Program-made: the position numbers and the translations under genes
Part shown: positions 12,293 to 25,399 of the stretch, in pieces
Numbering within the stretch: position 1 is the stretch's first letter
How the letters are laid out: each line of letters begins with the position of its first letter
Assembly (NCBI RefSeq): GCF_050436995.1
Contig: NC_134763.1
Span: 2,356,001 to 2,420,000, forward strand
DNA: 64,000 bases
DNA from: Anticarsia gemmatalis
Taxonomy: Eukaryota > Arthropoda > Insecta > Lepidoptera > Erebidae
Reading direction: 5' to 3'
Notes under the pieces: model-generated
Databases searched by the model: none
What the model saw: only the letters and a program-made list of their open reading frames with translations
Told to the model about the DNA's origin: nothing

Positions 12293-15200
12293 GAGAGGAT
12301 CTTGTGTCTTATTGTCCATCATTGTTTCTAGATGTTTACTGTGTAAAACCTCCTAATTTTAAATTAAATCTTCTTTCAGCTTAGAACTTTTTTTCCATGT
12401 GGATTAATTTGGAGAAGATATTTTCCTTACATTGGAAGAGCACAATTGTGAAGAACTTCGACATGAATGCAGCTGCAGCATGGGCAATAAATTTAGAAAA
12501 GAAAAAGGCGCGCAATTTTTTTCTTTTTTAATGTGTTTATGATATTTACCTTTAGAATATTGCTAGATATTGCCTTATCAAAACTTTATATCTCTAAACC
12601 AATTCAATATTTTTCATGAAATTTTAAATAAGACATTTTTAAATATTTTTCGCACTTTACCTGTATTATTATTTACCAACAATACTAATCACATCTTCAT
12701 ACTGTAGTTAAAACCATTCTTAATATAAAACATCAAAATTACGACGCGTAAATACGTTCCTCATTCCAGCAGTAAACCTTAACGTAAACGAAACGTAAAC
12801 CGTAACGTTTACGTTCAGTTTACGATCGGTTTAAGTGTGTGACTTGATCAGTTTTTATTTTGATGGTCCTTAGCTTTTTAGCACAATGTGTTGTGATATC
12901 GGGTGTAAATAAGGCTTTTCTGTTTTATGTATATGGTTTTATATAAGTGTTGAATAAGGCTTGAATTGTGGAAGCTTTAGCATTCAGTGGAGAGAAATGC
13001 TTAAGGAAATGTTAGATGCGTAAGTTATAGGCGTAGTGGTCGCTGTATTTCTCGATTTATTTTTCTTTGAACTTACGTAAGTTCTTTATAACTTGTTATT
13101 TAGTGAAAGTGTAAAGAAATACTCTCACTTTATGCTGCTGTTATTGTTATTACAATAGGAATCAAGGATAAATTGGAATAACATCCGGAACCAAATCGAA
13201 CCTGAGACCTCGTGGACTAGTTAGTGTGCAACTAACACCTGGACCGCAGTTGCACTTAGTCAATTTCTGTGTGTCCTGTTTCATATCGAGAAATCCTCCG
13301 ACTCTTCTTAAAAAGCCTTTTTATTTTCTATTCAAAACTTAACAAACACATAAAAATCTAATAAACCATAGCAACATCTTGAAATCGCATCACTGACCTA
13401 TTTTCCATCAAAATTGAGTTCTAAAATTCAAAATGCAACCGTAGACCGGAAATGAATCCGTTGGCGGGAGTCTATCGTGATACGGATCTGATGGAGCCGA
13501 GCGTCCAACATCCGGTCGGCTCCCGCCTTTATGGCTTCCAATTTCGAAACTGTTGGGTTGGAAATATTTGAAAAAAGAACGTTGACCGTTAGGTGAGTTG
13601 TGAGTGAGAATGTGAGACTACCCTCGTATTGTGACGTCACGGAATAAGATCTTGTTTCGAAATAACTTTAATTGTTGAAGTTGTTTATCAACTTATATGA
13701 TTGACCCTTTACTCTATAATAAGGTATCAGAAAATATGACTTGCACGGGCATATAATAATATGAATATGAACCTTCCAAGGAGTATGGTGATATTCAAAT
13801 GTAGGGGGTTTCTTATTACAAAAAAAAACTTAATAGTAATGAAATATTCTTTACATTAAGCGCAGCAACTACGTAAGAGAGAGTTTCTGCGACAGGTGCA
13901 AAAAAATCTTAAGAAAATTAGCTATAATGCTATTTCTAATTCGACTATTCACAGGTATGCTACTAGGACCCATGGTAACTCCCAGCTCTATCTCTGCAAT
14001 AACAACAGCCTCTACAAAACAAAATAAACAATACAAAATTCCCTTGTTAACGTAAAGAAATCAAAACGTACAGTCATCCACAAACATGGTCTGCAGAGAT
14101 TTAGCGCCAACAGTTAGATAGGTATCTCCTGAATCTATTGCCGGGGCGAGAGTATGAACGCGCGACGTAAAACGATATATGCGTAGAGCGTATATCGAGA
14201 GATATTTACGAGGCCGACTGTACTTGCTCATTTGTTTGCTCTGTCGAATGTCGGGAATTGGTGTGGGAAAATATTTTCGTGGGAATAAAAAATAACGATA
14301 TTTTTTTAAATGACCAATTTGCTAGATATTTATTGAAAGTCTAGCAATTGATTTCGCTCTTTTAAATTATGTTCGCCTATCTTAGCTTATACATTTGTGA
14401 AAAATACATCAACTATCAAAGAACTCTATAATTTCAAACAAACAAGACACAGCTGAAGTGGTTTAGTCATACTTACTAACGATTGTGCAGATTAGGTAAA
14501 AAAGTATCATAAGGCGCTCATAGCTAGTTGCAGCCACTATTCGATAAATGATCATCAAGGTTACACCATGGCAGTAGCTGGCTATTATATTATGGTTCAT
14601 CAGCCTTATATTGGAGTTGACTTCCAGACTCATCAGACGCACCTGGATACCAGTACAACAGTTCCACAACCTAGTTATAACCCGATAACCCTCAATAAGA
14701 CTAGTTGAATAGTCAGTTTTAATGGTTGTTGCTATGTTAAGGAACTCTAGACGTTGAAGGCAATTTTGTCACTAGGTTGATCTTTCACCCTAAGGTAGAC
14801 TGGCAGAAAATGCCACTGGCATTAAGTCCGCTTTTATACTAATTTGTATATTCAGTTTAAAATAAATAAATCTTTGACTCAATTAATAAATATTCGCAAC
14901 TTTTACAACCTATTGAAATAAAAAAATAACACTTTCAGTGCATCTACGTATTAAAACTAACGCTTTCCTATTTATCAAAGCATCAGCTCTTTATCCAATT
15001 ACAAAATAAACCGAATAACAACTATCATCATCATAACTCAAACCTATCTTATACAACTACCTACTCTGTCAATAGAAGGTTCTATTTTTATAACAAGAGC
15101 CTGCAAACGAAGTCGGCGCGCGGAAATGAAACTGGCCTGAGGTACAACCGACTGTCATGTTGGACATAGGCTTCGATGTGAAACAGATCGCTGTTTGGTT

Positions 15201-15706
15201 TGATATGTGATGTATGGTATATTTATATATTACAAGGATAATAACGTGAGTAGCAATTATTTATAAATATCGATTAAACAAAAGACATCGCTTAAAGCAA
15301 ATTTCCAGATAAAATACATTAAATCATACTATAATAATATAATAAATTTATTATCTAAAATTTTCCGTAGTTATGGATAGTCAGTGTATGTAGTATGCAG
15401 AAAACAAGTGGTACCGCGCGGCTCCACTTACGTGTGTATTTTTTATGGGGTAGTGTTTTCAAAAGAAAGTAATTCATGTGTGATCCCAAGCCTTCTACTA
15501 GCTCAATACAACACTTTATCAAAATCAGTTCCGGTTTCTGGTTAAGTCATTTGCATAAAATTTTTCTTTCATTCTAATATTTTAAGTTTACGTACACTAA
15601 CACGTAACATGCCTTAATCCTAAATATACGACGAAGAAGATGAAGACCCGACGAATCTAAACCGCACAAACTAAATGCACGTTACTGAAAAAAACAGTAT
15701 TTCAAA
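12293..15706. other. Gene-free stretch with possible regulatory motifs
   Basis: No gene is supported. It contains a cluster of forkhead-like GTAAAC/GTTTAC sites (12784-12823), a perfect CRE TGACGTCA (13632-13639), a GC-richer patch at about 13440-13560, and a degenerate tRNA-like remnant at about 13185-13255 on the minus strand. Confidence 0.4.
12784..12823. promoter_or_regulatory. Cluster of four GTAAAC/GTTTAC sites
   Basis: GTAAAC begins at 12784 and 12795, and GTTTAC at 12807 and 12818. The spacing is 11 to 12 bp, and the whole is roughly palindromic. GTAAAC is the core bound by forkhead-family factors. Whether it is used is unknown. Confidence 0.3.
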
Positions 15707-15848
15707 CACAAAAACAATTCACTCCAAGCTCCACTACTTCAAACAACAGGCACGTATTGTGATCGACACATGTAACGTAACAAAAATTTGTTAGAGCTAA
15801 GTGCAAAACTATTAAGCTGCTAAGAAATTAGATTACACTGTGTCTCTA
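15707..15848. repeat. Direct duplication, unit 1 (15.7 kb)
   Basis: A 142-bp unit repeated at 16191-16332 with only a handful of mismatches, offset 484 bp. It contains the palindrome-like GTAACAAAAATTTGTTA. No coding frame or terminal repeats. Confidence 0.75.
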
Positions 15849-16190
15849 CTATCACGTGTATAGTGGCTAAGGGGGGGAAAGAGAGAGAGAGATTTCAAAG
15901 ATCACAAGAACAATCTAAGACTCCTACTGACTACTAGCTGCATTTGATCAGAATCGGCTTACGTACATTTGAAACAGAAACTTAAACTAATATACATATG
16001 TGTGTTTCAGTTGACAACCATTTGAAAGTCACTACACTATACGAGTACATTGAGTCTTTCATTAAATTATAGTAATCAGTACGGTTACTTAAAACAGCAA
16101 TGTACTGCAGAGAGGCTTTAAATTGTCGTTCACTAGTTGTTAACAGAGATACAAAATAAGCATGCTAACCTAAAAAAACATTACTTAAAA

Positions 16191-16332
16191 CGCAAAAACA
16201 ATTCACTCCAAGCTTCACTACTTCAAACAACAGACACGTATTGTGATCGACACATGTAGCGTAACAAAAATTTGTTACAGCTAAGTGCAACACTATTAAG
16301 CTGCTAAGAAATTAGATTACACTGTGTCTCTA
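16191..16332. repeat. Direct duplication, unit 2 (16.2 kb)
   Basis: Second copy of the unit at 15707-15848. Immediately after it comes a GC-richer patch (about 16333-16400). Confidence 0.75.
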
Positions 16333-18611
16333 GGCTTTCGCACGGACAGGGGTGGATAAATACGAGGGGGATGCGCGGTACACGGCGGGGAGACTGTTTT
16401 GTAGTTGATTTTAAGGTTAGGTGTGTATTTTTAAAATTTGTTTAGGTGTATTTATTTATGACTTTAGTAATTGTATGAATTTGGGGCATTAAGACTTTAG
16501 TGTGAACGTCATAATTTTGAAAAAAATATTTTTATTTTACACCTGAAAGGGCGCGTTGCCATCCGACGGTCTAGGTATAGTTCACAATGATAGGTGTTGC
16601 CGTATGCCAGCCTGGCTATTAAACTCACTATTTAGAAAATCTTCATAGCACTTCAAAAGACTGAGATCACGAATCCCGGGGCATAATCATCGGTCAGAAA
16701 GACAGAATTTCATTATATTATTTTTTAGTTTCTCCTCAATGATAAGCCCGACACATAAGCATTAAAAAGGCAGATCGTCGACACACTATGTAGTATTATA
16801 CCCAAAACTACTATGCGTCTACATTCACTAATCATAAACAGTGTCAAGAAGTTCACCTCCTCGTGTACCCCACAATACTTCCGGCTGAGACACGTCACGA
16901 TGAACATAGAGGAAATTTAATGCGCCCCCGTCCGTCCCACTGAACGTCGACCGTAAGTGTTCTAAGTATTGGCAGTACACGCTCAATAAACACACAAAGG
17001 ACATGGGTTTTACTATAGAAATTGGCTTTAGTTATTCTTTGACATTTTTCGCTGTATGAAATTTTATTCAGGGCGTGAATTTTCCTTTTCAAAAATGTAT
17101 ATCATAATGGCAAGTGATTTTAGTTGGTCCCATTCTTGAGTGTTAAAAATAACAATACGTTTTGCGACAAAGAAAAACATATAACCTAATACAGAAGCAG
17201 TTGAATCTGACTCTACATCAAAATTGAAATAGGCAAATCGAAGTGATAAAAATTACGGGCGTAAATATAGGAGCTTACCACGTTTCTGCACAGATATTTG
17301 TCACCAATTTCAACAACCAGTTAGCTATTGACGACATAGCTAAGAAAATATGATTAGCGCTCCTAGCAAGTACTATAGAAACTAACTTTTCATTGCATTT
17401 TACATATAAACTTCTTGATACTCGACAGCCTCGGCTGTAAACAGTAAACATTAAGTAAAGAAAAGTTTTACTTTACTTTAAAAAAGCTGTGAAGACAATA
17501 TTGCCACTAACAAAAAGTTAAGCCGATAAAACGTGCCAAAACAAGCCAAAAACATTTCATCAACAATCAAAAACCAAATGAACACAAAATTAAAATACTC
17601 AATCGTTCAAACACGTATATAAATTGTTATAATTGAAACCGTATTTTTCCATTAATCAAATTATGGGCAGAGTGGGGCTAACAAGTCTAGCAATGCAGAT
17701 AATAAATTAAAAACAAATAATATCGGCCGGTGCACACGGTGGGGTATTTTGTTTGCACTGATGTGTAATAATATTTGCTTGTTATAGCAACTGACCATTA
17801 ATCAAAGATATTTGTTTAGTATATTATTATGATTATGTCTTGTGTATTTATTTGCGTATAACTAGGATAAAAAGCTAGGTAGGTAGAGAAATGTTGATCT
17901 ACTGATTACAAACTTGTAGTAATAGAACCAGATTTTTGTTAATCTATAGTGGCCTACTACATACGTAAATTATTGATATTTTTGTGGTGTTCCGAAAAAT
18001 CGATTTGATCTGTAGCGATGTGACTTAAATCTTCAAAGACCATAATGAACTTTTCAATCGACTTCTGGGCACGTTACCGAGGACGGCGATGCGGATATAT
18101 TTTAAGATGCCTTATTTTAATGAATATTTATTTTTATTGTACATCAACCCCACCCAAATCCCACAGGAATCCATTATTTTTTGTGTAGATGTTAGTGAAC
18201 CTTGTTTGAAAGCCATTTCACTAAACATTTAAATAATCACGAGATTAATAAAAATCGAGAGTTCTCGCCTTCTCCATACTATGATCTTATAAGACTTCAG
18301 TACGACGACGCGACAGCCGATATTTATTCTACTTTTATTTTAATAGTTGTGCGTTTATTTTATTCAAAACACAAGTGTGTACTAGCGCTTATGAAAACAT
18401 TGCCGTTTTCCATCGGACCGTTAACAGACAGTACCAATTTATGTACGCCATACGCCAGTTATCAACTCATTATTTCTGCTCAAAATAAAAATGGCAACGA
18501 CGAACAAAATTGTGAGAGTTTTTTGTTACAAATATGAAATGTAAAAAGGCATGTAAGCCATGACTTTTATACCATTGATGATATTTTACACGAAATGCTT
18601 TTTTCCTTAAT
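16333..18611. other. Gene-free AT-rich stretch
   Basis: Short frames on both strands have no recognisable domains. These include a 111-codon plus-strand frame at 18202-18537 with biased but unfamiliar sequence. No gene is supported. Confidence 0.4.
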
Positions 18612-18890
18612 CCGAGGCACCATACTATTGACTTTTCAAAGTTAGGTATGTATTAGAAAAATCTTGTTCTAACGGTGAAGGACAACGTTGTGATGCAACC
18701 TTGCATGCCTAACCTCGGTTTTCAGAGTACATTTAGCAGTAGTTTATCTATTTCATAGCGTTTTTTATATGATTTTTTATATGATAAACTACCACTAAAA
18801 GTGTCTAAGAAACTGGGGGTATGAAATCTTCAACAGCGTTCTTGAAGGAATGTTAAGTCCCCAAACCGTACTTGGAAAACACAATGCTTT
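18612..18890 (+). mobile_element. Decayed SINE (family A), interrupted
   Basis: Body sequence of family A at 18612-18716 is interrupted by about 120 bp of foreign sequence. It resumes at about 18838-18890 (TTAAGTCCCCAAACCGTACT). An old copy. Confidence 0.55.
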
Positions 18891-20174
18891 TAAAATTACT
18901 TTTCATTCATAAGAAAGTTATTAAAAGTGTCGCAGTGTCTTCATATTTTTGCGTTTGTCTGTACATGCAAGATGGTATAGAGCATTCTAAGTCAGCAACA
19001 TAGATTTCGTGAAGATAGCCCGCACTAAAACATGGTTGTATGTTGCGGCATAAGAATGCATTTAATATTTTGCTCCTACGATGCATCGCGTAGATATTAT
19101 TGTATGGGGATGTGTGTTTATCGATGTTTAGAATACGTAATGTTGAATGTTACAAATATGGTTATACTTTCTAAGAAATATTCATAAGTATGTCTTAGTT
19201 TAAGGTAAAGGGTTTCTGGAAATTACCTTTTGGGACTTTAATGATTATTTGTGGAAACTAAGATATTCCTAACAAATATTATTTACAATAAGTGTTCATA
19301 TCAGAGTAATTCAACTAAGATATATAATATACTTTTAGTACAAGATAATATTTTCTCATCATCACTAATATCATCATTACATTCCTAATCATTTTTCTGA
19401 ATGATGTGCCAAGTGTGTGTCTTTAACGTTACGGTAAAACATTTTTTCCGTTATTCAGGCATTCGTTACTTAGTTTGCTACACAGAACAAACATCTTGAA
19501 AATAACATATACAGTTAAAAGTATCGACATGTCCCATCCCTAAGAGGCGATAAGAAGGCAGACGGCGAAACAAAAGCTGTATCGACGCGAATTTCAACAA
19601 TATACGTGTAACGCGTAAATCACTCGAGTCCTATTGTTTGTTGCCGCTCTGTGCACAAGCGCCGCGTTTGCTTTTTGAAAAACTGATTCTATCGATATAT
19701 TTTTTGATGTTGATATTTCGCGACACTATTTTCGTGTAATGTGATCATATTTTTAAGAATCGTGTTTTGTACTTTATAGAACTTTATAACGAAGACTTTA
19801 GAACTGAACTACGTTGTTGATCTGCAAAGCTGCAAATCGTACTTCTGTACCACCTGAATCCGTACTGTAAAAGTCGATCTGTGATCTACCCCAACAAAAA
19901 TTCAAATTAGTTGTTAAAGATCATCTTATTAAAAGGGGTTATTATAAGATCGACGATTATATAATGGACAAGAAATCATGGGATTAGTTGCGCGTTCTAC
20001 ACAAATCAAGATTAAATATCTATATATGTATATATTCATCTTTGCATTGTATAAATATTAATCAGTAGTATTTTAACTCTGTAACAGAGAGGTATCACAC
20101 GAGCCTCAGTGGCACTCGTTTTCTTTTCTTGATAGATATGGTGGGCTCCCACATGCCAAGGTTCGTCATGCTCA
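18891..20174. other. Gene-free stretch
   Basis: No gene seen. A GC-richer patch lies at about 19540-19690. Confidence 0.4.
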
Positions 20175-20480
20175 CTAAAATGTCATTGCTTGCGGCGGCG
20201 TCGTGTGCCGGGTCACCCCCTTCCCTCTAATATGTGCGAAGGGGGTGATGGCTGGTCCATGCGTCATACTCGTGAACGGGTGCTGCTTGGGGTGACTGGT
20301 CGTCCTGGTTGTGGTGAATTTGCCAAATATTTTTTTTTTAAGTAAATAAGTATTAATCGGTATAATTCCTTGTGCCATAGTATGCTCTTGAGATGCCTCT
20401 TATGACTGCAATACTATCATGATCTAGGTAGATGCTCCCATCATGCTTCCAATACACTTGTTATGTTATTAGCACCTTTA
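20175..20480. other. GC-rich island, possible retroelement remnant
   Basis: The base composition differs from its surroundings (runs such as GGTCACCCCCTTCCC). There is a 67-codon minus-strand frame of no recognised family. It lies directly before LINE 3' ends, so it may be part of the same decayed retroelements. Confidence 0.3.
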
Positions 20481-20518
20481 TATTGATTTAATTTATTTAT
20501 ATTATACCTATGTGTGTT

Positions 20519-20742
20519 CGGTAGTGTTGGTAGCAGCTCCTTACATCATCAAAAATTTATACCTAATAGAAAGATTGTTAAAATTAATTGGCGATTAAAA
20601 AGAGTGGCCTGGAGTTTCTTGCCAGCTCTTCTCATTGGCCCTACCTTCCGAACTGGCGGTAAATTCACTCTCTGTATCATTGACTATCATAAGTGTCAAC
20701 ATTTGACCTATATGAATAAATGATTTGATTTTGATTTTGATT
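20519..20742 (+). mobile_element. Non-LTR retrotransposon (LINE) 3' end
   Basis: Contains TGGCCTGGAGTTTCTTGCC, a stretch I recognise from moth LINE 3' ends. It terminates in a tandem (GATTTT) microsatellite-like tail at 20724-20742, typical of several non-LTR families. Only the 3' end is present. Confidence 0.55.
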
Positions 20743-20759
20743 TTGTCATTAATACGCTT

Positions 20760-21010
20760 TCACGGCTCTACATCTAACTCCCACTTCTTCGTGATGGGAG
20801 GAAAACCTAGCCCATCAGGGTAGAAATAGGTTGGGACGCAGAGTATCCGATTGGAGGTACCGCGTCCTGGCCACCTTATGGTGACCGCGGAAGGAACACC
20901 GTCAGGTTTTTAGTCGGTATGCCCAAGTTAGCCGGAACGCTTAGCCGGCGGGAGAGCCCGACAGACCCCCGCTTTCCTCAATGGGGCGGGTTAATAAACA
21001 TACATAATAT
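20760..21010 (+). mobile_element. Second non-LTR retrotransposon 3' end fragment
   Basis: A GC-rich segment ends in CCCCGCTTTCCTCAATGGGG and GCGGGTTAATAAA. It resembles 3' untranslated ends of moth non-LTR elements and lies directly after another LINE end. Family not assigned. Confidence 0.45.
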
Positions 21011-21145
21011 AATAATACGATGCTTATTATACCTGAACATGTAGGTGCGCCAGTTCTATGGGGAGTAAGCCTATTGTCAGATGCGGGGCACATTAACAAA
21101 TTGCGAACTACAATATAGAAATATTCTAATTTTGTTTGTTTGTTT

Positions 21146-21276
21146 GTCGTATGGTTAGTGGTCAACCTAGTGTCAAAGTTGTTCAAGCCGCCCGAGAGGC
21201 CTTTGACGTGGCTTAACGACTGTTATCTTAGTAGACAACAACCGGGACTGACTTTTAACGTGCCCTCCAAAGCACG
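21146..21276 (+). repeat. Unclassified interspersed repeat (family C), 5' half
   Basis: Matches the first half of the repeats at 6183 and 53625 (AACCTAGTGTCAAAGTTGTT, ACAACCGGGACTGAC) and breaks off at AAAGCACG. Confidence 0.65.
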
Positions 21277-22328
21277 TTCTCTCTCTCATTTATAAAAATC
21301 TCATTTATTCTCTATTCTCATTTATACAAAACATAAACAACATAATACAGTTCCAATAAAAAAAATAAAACAGTACAATCGTGACCATTATGAAGACATT
21401 TTCTGTACATCTGTTTAGCCACTTTGAACACGTTTGCGTACAAAATTGAGTAATGTACGTTGTTATTATTCGTACGAGTGAGTACTCGTGCGTGAGTACG
21501 TCTCAATCCGTTTGCAATTCGTTTATTTATTTTTTACGTTGACTGTACTGCGAGTGAAGTGTTTATCCATACTTCCTTGCACTGATATTATTAATGTGTG
21601 TTTGTTTGAATTGCTTTTATGTCAAAATGGCGTTATCGAATTGAAAAATAATAGGTTTCCTACTTTTTTAATGCAGAAAGGCAACATTTGTGGAATCGCG
21701 ATCTTATACGGACTTTAATCGTACTTATGGTGAAAGTTAAAGTTTTTAAATTCCATCAGTGGTTTCGGATATTTCTCACTTCACCAAACCTTGCAAAATC
21801 TTTTTCTCTTTCTAATAGAAGTATATTTCTTCTCTCATTCACACGCTCATCAAAACAATACTCTATCTCATTCTTCTCCTAAAATTTCATCAAAAACATT
21901 GCCTTCAAAAAGCCGACCGAATCCAGTACTAGTTACTGGCTTCCAGGTTTTGTTTAGTCTATTTACAAACGTATGGACTATCTCGAACAACGCTATGAAG
22001 AATAAAAAACACTGACCATTGTTTCGCCTCTGTTTTGATAACTTTGCATCAGAAATATGAAGCCTTTTGGATGTGTAATGAAGTTTTGGGTTTTAGAATA
22101 GAATGGGATTAGAATTTTTTGTTGGTTTTTTCAAATCCAATTGGAGAAATGAAATGGAGTTCTGTTTAGGCTGTCTGTTTGTGTCCATCGCCACACCTGG
22201 TAGTTAGTTATTCTGCAAAGAACTTTTATATGACTTGACTATGAAATAAGTTTAAATGAAATTTCTATATGTACTAGATATATAATAATTACATTTCCCT
22301 ATAGTGTATGAACTAGGATGATCGACTT
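21277..22328. other. Gene-free stretch
   Basis: Short overlapping frames on the plus strand (21488-22015) have no recognisable domain and low-complexity composition. No gene supported. Confidence 0.4.
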
Positions 22329-22498
22329 CCTCCGTGGCGCAGTGGTTTGCAATGCGTCACATGGAACAATAAATATTAGTGCGATGCACAAATAATTATT
22401 TCGGGTCTGGTTGTACTTTGTGTCCGTTGTTTGTATATTTGTAAAAGTCTCCGCGACACAAGAGCAATTCTTAGTACAGGAGTTGTCCTTTATTAGTT
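22329..22498 (+). mobile_element. SINE (family B), internally deleted
   Basis: The CCTCCGTGGCGCAGTGGTTT head (A-box region) is followed by a deletion that removes the B box. The family B body then resumes (CACAAATAATTATTTCGGGT, GACACAAGAGCAATTCTTAG). Confidence 0.7.
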
Positions 22499-25206
22499 AA
22501 AAAAGTTAAGTTAAGACGATTGCTTCCACTTAGTTCTTACTTCTACACGCTATTGAATATAGGCCCTTTTAACAGCATTTTTTACTCTTTATCCCTAGGA
22601 AGGCAAATGAAAATAAAATTCCTGAACTATATTATCATTTTATATGCACAAATGTAACCTTTGTTAAATAAAAGTTAAGCTCCGTATAACCCAGTTGAGA
22701 CCTCTAAACAGAAATAAATGATTCATTTTTCGCTCTCTCTTTAAATTTTCCGCCTCCTTAAGCCAAGAGGCTCGGAAATGACGTTTACGGCTAACAATGA
22801 CGTCACAAAATGAAGGCAAGCCGTCCGTAATATCTTTAAGTTACACCTGAGACCGTTACCAATGGTCTGACAGTTCGATCACGACTCTCACTATTCGAAA
22901 TAGAATCGTATCGAGTTTTTGTCAATGAGATTTATTTGAATGTCTTCTTATTTACAAAAAATAGACGTAAAAATAGTCCAAGTCAGGATACAACATAAAA
23001 CTTTACCTTTATTTCAAAAATCTGTTTCTGGTTTAAAAAAACAGTGCCCAAATTTCTCGATAGCAGAATATTTTTGTTGCAGCTACACTGCCTCAAGTGA
23101 AAACAAATAGTATGGGTACTTTTCTACGGGGCTCAACTGGATAGGTTTTTTAATTATATTAGGATATAAAAACTATGACCGCGCCAAGCTTTAAAAGGAC
23201 TGAAGATTAAGATTGTAATGAATGTAAATTGTAAATGTCTTCAAGAAGGTATTATTCACATAGAAATACCTTGCCCCTCTAAGAAATTACTTTTAGCGGG
23301 TAATATTTTTTTATATCATTATTTTTCTAGTAAATTATTTTAGCTGGCTTCGTTGTAACAGGTGAAAAGGTTTAAAGAGATTTTTTTGTCCTTATTTGGA
23401 AAGTTTGATTCATGAAAAACAACTTAAACGTAACAATATTATTTTAATTACTGTACACTGTACAGGTACGGTTTTTTTTGTGTCCAAATGCTCAAATATA
23501 TAGCAATATGGATATGGATAATAATTGAAGAGTAAAATTTTCTTATTATTTGTATTTCTAACACTTAGGCTACTTCTTGCGAAAACTAAAAAAATCTGCA
23601 TACCTGTTTGACTAAATAATAATATATGTCGTTTTGAAATATTTTTCATCCACTACTCTCCTCTTTATTTCTATTGAAACAATTACCAAAGATAATTTAC
23701 CATTAACTTCTGCAAACATACCAAGAAATGTTCTATTTATAATAACCCCTCTACTTCCGTGAACACTAACCTTAAAACAAGGTAGCTAAACCATAAATAA
23801 AAGCGGCTATAATTTTTAAAACAAATTAATTAAGGCTTATACATATCGGCGGTATCGAATCGGACACGAACACTATCAGGATACAATCAATTTGAACGAA
23901 ACTCGTGTGCGACTTGAACAGGCAAGATACAGCGAGCTTTGATAGAGAAAATATTGTGGGATAATTGAAAAGATATAGCGAAATGCCTTCAACCTATTTT
24001 GTTGTATAACCGACACATAAATTATCACAAAACAAAGCCAGATTTAAGAGTATTTGTAAATTAAGAACCGGTGAGCTAAATCTGTAAGCCCTCAGTTTTT
24101 TAAAGATATCATGATATCATAAACAGTAAAAAGGCTGTATTTTTTTTTGTATAATATATATCATTTCATTCGCTTAGAGTGAGTTAAAAAATAACACTAT
24201 TAATATATACCTAAGATTTGTTAATTTTGATATTGGATGATATGATTGATATTTTGATATGGCATGTGATTTTGAAATCACATTCCACAAATGTATTATA
24301 TACGATTTTATTGATATCTTTAGTGGACTATTATTATCATAAGCCGATGGGGTTTTCCTAAACTTATCTAATGATGTAAAAATTACTGTCCCGCGTGAAA
24401 TACTCCATCTGATATTTTTAATTCCTCTAGTTTAAGATAATTCCCCTTCTATATTTGTTATAGATGGAAAGGCAATAAATATGCTCGTTAAAAGTCTCAG
24501 AATCGAATCTCGGGCTAAATCTAAATCTCATTTTGGAGATTTTCTGCCAAGCTGACCATTTATTTAATTTTCCCGGGAACGCCGGGTACATATACAGACC
24601 GAAAAAATCATCCTGCTCATACACATACATAAAGTCTTGCCTTTTCCCTACAGCGGTTGGTAGACACCAAAGAACAGTACGATCCTTACAAACTTCTCTT
24701 GCCTCATTCACGTCCATACATCTTCTTACCCTGATTTTTTTCTTAAGACAATGCTATAGCGAGGAAATATTGAATTCTGTCCGAGGTCGAGCGAAATATG
24801 ATTTTAATTTTTCGGCCAAATTGATTAGTTTTTAATTTATAACATTTTAAACACTTCCTACTCACCCAACTTTAAAGTTCATGCCTTCAACCACAAACTT
24901 ATCGCGATACTAAGAGACAATAGCACCATTATTCTGTGTTGAGCGAGTTAACAATGAACCAAACACTGATTAAGCGGTACTGGGCTGATCGTAAATTATT
25001 TTGTTCTTACCCAACCCTTTAAGGGAGAATCATAAATGTAGCAAACGGTCGCCAATTGAAAATGTATGAGAGGATACAGGTGGAACAAAGAACTGTTTAT
25101 ACTTAGAAAATATTTTTGTGGGAGTTTTTTTGAGTCAATTTTAGGTTTTAAGAAACTTGTTTTTAACTATTGTTCGGTAGTGTAATTAACGGACGTAGCT
25201 CATTCT
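22499..25206. other. Gene-free stretch
   Basis: No gene. A perfect CRE TGACGTCA is at 22798-22805. A repeat fragment at about 24635-24725 shares GACACCAAAGAACAG-like sequence with one near 42115-42165. Confidence 0.4.
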
Positions 25207-25209
25207 TTA

Positions 25210-25396
25210 GGTGCAACGCAGACGACAGACTATCCTTGACGCACTTTTTAGTCTGTAAAAATAGAACTTACGCAATTATATGTAGTAACGCGCCGGACTT
25301 TTTGCGTGTTGTGTGCGTTACTGCATATAATGGCATAAGTTCTATTTTCACAGACTAAAAAGTGCGTCACGGATAGTTTGTCGTCTGCGCTGCACC
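25210..25396. mobile_element. PIF/Harbinger-type MITE (hairpin)
   Basis: An almost complete palindrome of 187 bp. The ends are GGTGCA...TGCACC, and the arms run about 80 bp each around a short GC-rich centre. It is flanked by the 3-bp duplication TTA (25207-25209 and 25397-25399). TTA duplications and GG-starting ends fit PIF/Harbinger. The 62-codon frame inside is not a gene. Confidence 0.8.
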
Positions 25397-25399
25397 TTA

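Noticed and set aside
18202..18537. 111-codon plus-strand frame
   Set aside because: No signal peptide, domain or familiar motif; compatible with chance.
20519..20723. 69-codon frame
   Set aside because: It lies within the LINE 3' end and its tail, and is not a gene.
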